A stretch of DNA of 64,000 bases from Blattabacterium sp. (Blattella germanica) str. Bge (lineage in GTDB: Bacteria > Bacteroidota > Bacteroidia > Flavobacteriales > Blattabacteriaceae), in contig NC_013454.1 of NCBI RefSeq assembly GCF_000022605.2, positions 1 to 64,000 on the forward strand, in the 5' to 3' direction. Position numbers and translations under genes: made by a program. The notes below the pieces were generated by a model, which saw only the letters and a program-made list of their open reading frames with translations, was not told where the DNA came from and searched no databases. This document shows positions 63,232 through 64,000 of the stretch, in pieces (the stretch's first letter is position 1; each line of letters starts with the position of its first letter).

Positions 63232-64000
63232 GTGATTCACAAATCTGGTTTTGTTAATATTATAGGATTTCCCAATACTGGGAAATCTACCTTAATGAAT
63301 TCTTTAGTAGGAGAAAAGCTATCTATAACAACATATAAACCACAAACTACTCGTCATAGAATATTGGGAATTATTAATGAATCTAATTTTCAGATCATAT
63401 TTTCTGATACTCCAGGAATAATCGATCCTGTTTACCCTATGCAAAAAATTATGATGCAGTATGTAGAAAAAGCATTAGAAGATGCAGATATTATTTTGTT
63501 CCTAACAGAAATTGGAAAACTAGAAAATATACCAATATTCAATGAAATTAAAAAAACAAATGTTCCTATTATTATATTAATAAATAAAATAGATCAAATA
63601 GGAATAAAATATAGAGAATACGTATTATATGATGCAATTAATCATTGGCATAAATTATTTCCTAATTCAGAAATATTACCAATATCTGCATTAAAAAAAA
63701 TGAATCAAGATCTTTTGATGAATAAAATTATAGACTTATTATCTGAACATCCACCTTACTATTCTAAAGAATTTTTAAGCAACAGATCTAAACGTTTTTT
63801 TGTCAATGAAATAATTAGAGAAAAATATTTTTTTATACAAAAAGAAATTCCTTATTCTGTAGAAATAAATACAATACTTTTTAAAAAAGAAAAAACTTTC
63901 ATATATATATTATCTTATATATATGTGGAACGAAATTCTCAAAAAGGAATTTTAATTGGTAAAAGAGGAGATAGTCTTAAAAAATTGAAGTTTTTTTCTA
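63232..64000 (+). CDS. era: GTPase Era (3' end beyond the window)
   Basis: Ribosome-assembly GTPase binding the 16S rRNA 3' end. About 256 codons are present and the gene runs off the window edge. It starts with GTG at 63232, giving VIHKSGFVNIIGFPNTGKST (G1 at 12-20), then the switch segment TTYKPQTTRHR, DTPGI (G3), NKID (G4) and SAL (G5). The final residues ILIGKRGDSLKKLK are the KH-domain GxxG loop, so only the last few dozen residues are missing. It is 19 bases after clpB. Confidence 0.94.
   Translation, partial: MIHKSGFVNIIGFPNTGKSTLMNSLVGEKLSITTYKPQTTRHRILGIINESNFQIIFSDTPGIIDPVYPMQKIMMQYVEKALEDADIILFLTEIGKLENIPIFNEIKKTNVPIIILINKIDQIGIKYREYVLYDAINHWHKLFPNSEILPISALKKMNQDLLMNKIIDLLSEHPPYYSKEFLSNRSKRFFVNEIIREKYFFIQKEIPYSVEINTILFKKEKTFIYILSYIYVERNSQKGILIGKRGDSLKKLKFFS

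Noticed and set aside
1-64000. CRISPR arrays, insertion sequences, prophage or toxin-antitoxin modules
   Set aside because: No spaced direct repeats, transposase, integrase, terminal inverted repeats or toxin-antitoxin pairs were seen; the longest direct repeat noticed is the 12-base copy after secA.

Overview
The window is a very AT-rich, gene-dense stretch of a reduced genome from the Flavobacteriales (Bacteroidota). The best fit is a Blattabacterium-like cockroach endosymbiont. The reasons are clade-specific features: a fused lpxC-fabZ gene, a SecA of about 1,100 residues behind a DUF2795 gene, a sufA-B-C-D-S run, a dimeric-type glycyl-tRNA synthetase and a flavobacterial arginine decarboxylase/agmatinase pair. 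Many genes are shortened and intergenic DNA is minimal. There are no insertion sequences, prophage, CRISPR arrays or rRNA. The genus is inferred from memory of gene content and was not checked by any search.

Layout. 1-7585 (+) is the cell-wall elongation cluster mreB-mreC-mreD-PBP2-rodA, followed by tmRNA and lnt. 7575-9104 (-) is the NAD(P)HX repair enzyme. 9211-10930 (+) holds a 2-oxoacid dehydrogenase E2 and ppa. 10916-16522 (-) is aspS-infB-nusA. 16663-23415 (+) carries an MscS channel, pdxJ, an esterase, aconitase, yidD, lgt and a DUF192 protein. 23460-29256 (+) is the Suf iron-sulphur operon, then rplU, rpmA and tRNA-Arg. 29442-33282 has rbfA and a LolC/E-like permease facing rnz-rdgB-CPBP protease. 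33488-41340 has an M14 peptidase, rpmH (-), the lpxC-fabZ fusion, efp, sucD, pth, tRNA-Arg, lepA and gapA. 41357-48572 has an orphan HsdR-N protein, trxB, glyS, pheT and dnaN (-), tRNA-CAU, pdxH and hup (-). 48686-53960 has fmt (-), the DUF2795 gene, secA and sanA. 53952-60480 (-) is a tight prfB-speA-speB-cmk-fabG-menD run. 60573-64000 (+) is clpB and a truncated era. No gene-free stretch exceeds 300 bases once the tmRNA is counted.

The genes cover basic housekeeping: translation (aspS, glyS, pheT, infB, efp, lepA, prfB, fmt, tRNAs, tmRNA), Fe-S assembly feeding aconitase, PLP synthesis (pdxJ, pdxH), envelope growth and lipoprotein maturation, and polyamine synthesis with urea release.

No new multi-gene system is visible. 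The most interesting signals are marks of genome erosion: (1) pheT is out of frame with its conserved N-terminus at an A6 tract and also lacks its tRNA-binding OB-fold domain; (2) the LpxC half of the LpxC-FabZ fusion has lost catalytic residues and about 38 internal residues while FabZ is intact, and lpxA is missing from its expected place; (3) lnt has no standard start codon once the tmRNA is accounted for; (4) the rpmA stop codon lies inside a tRNA gene.
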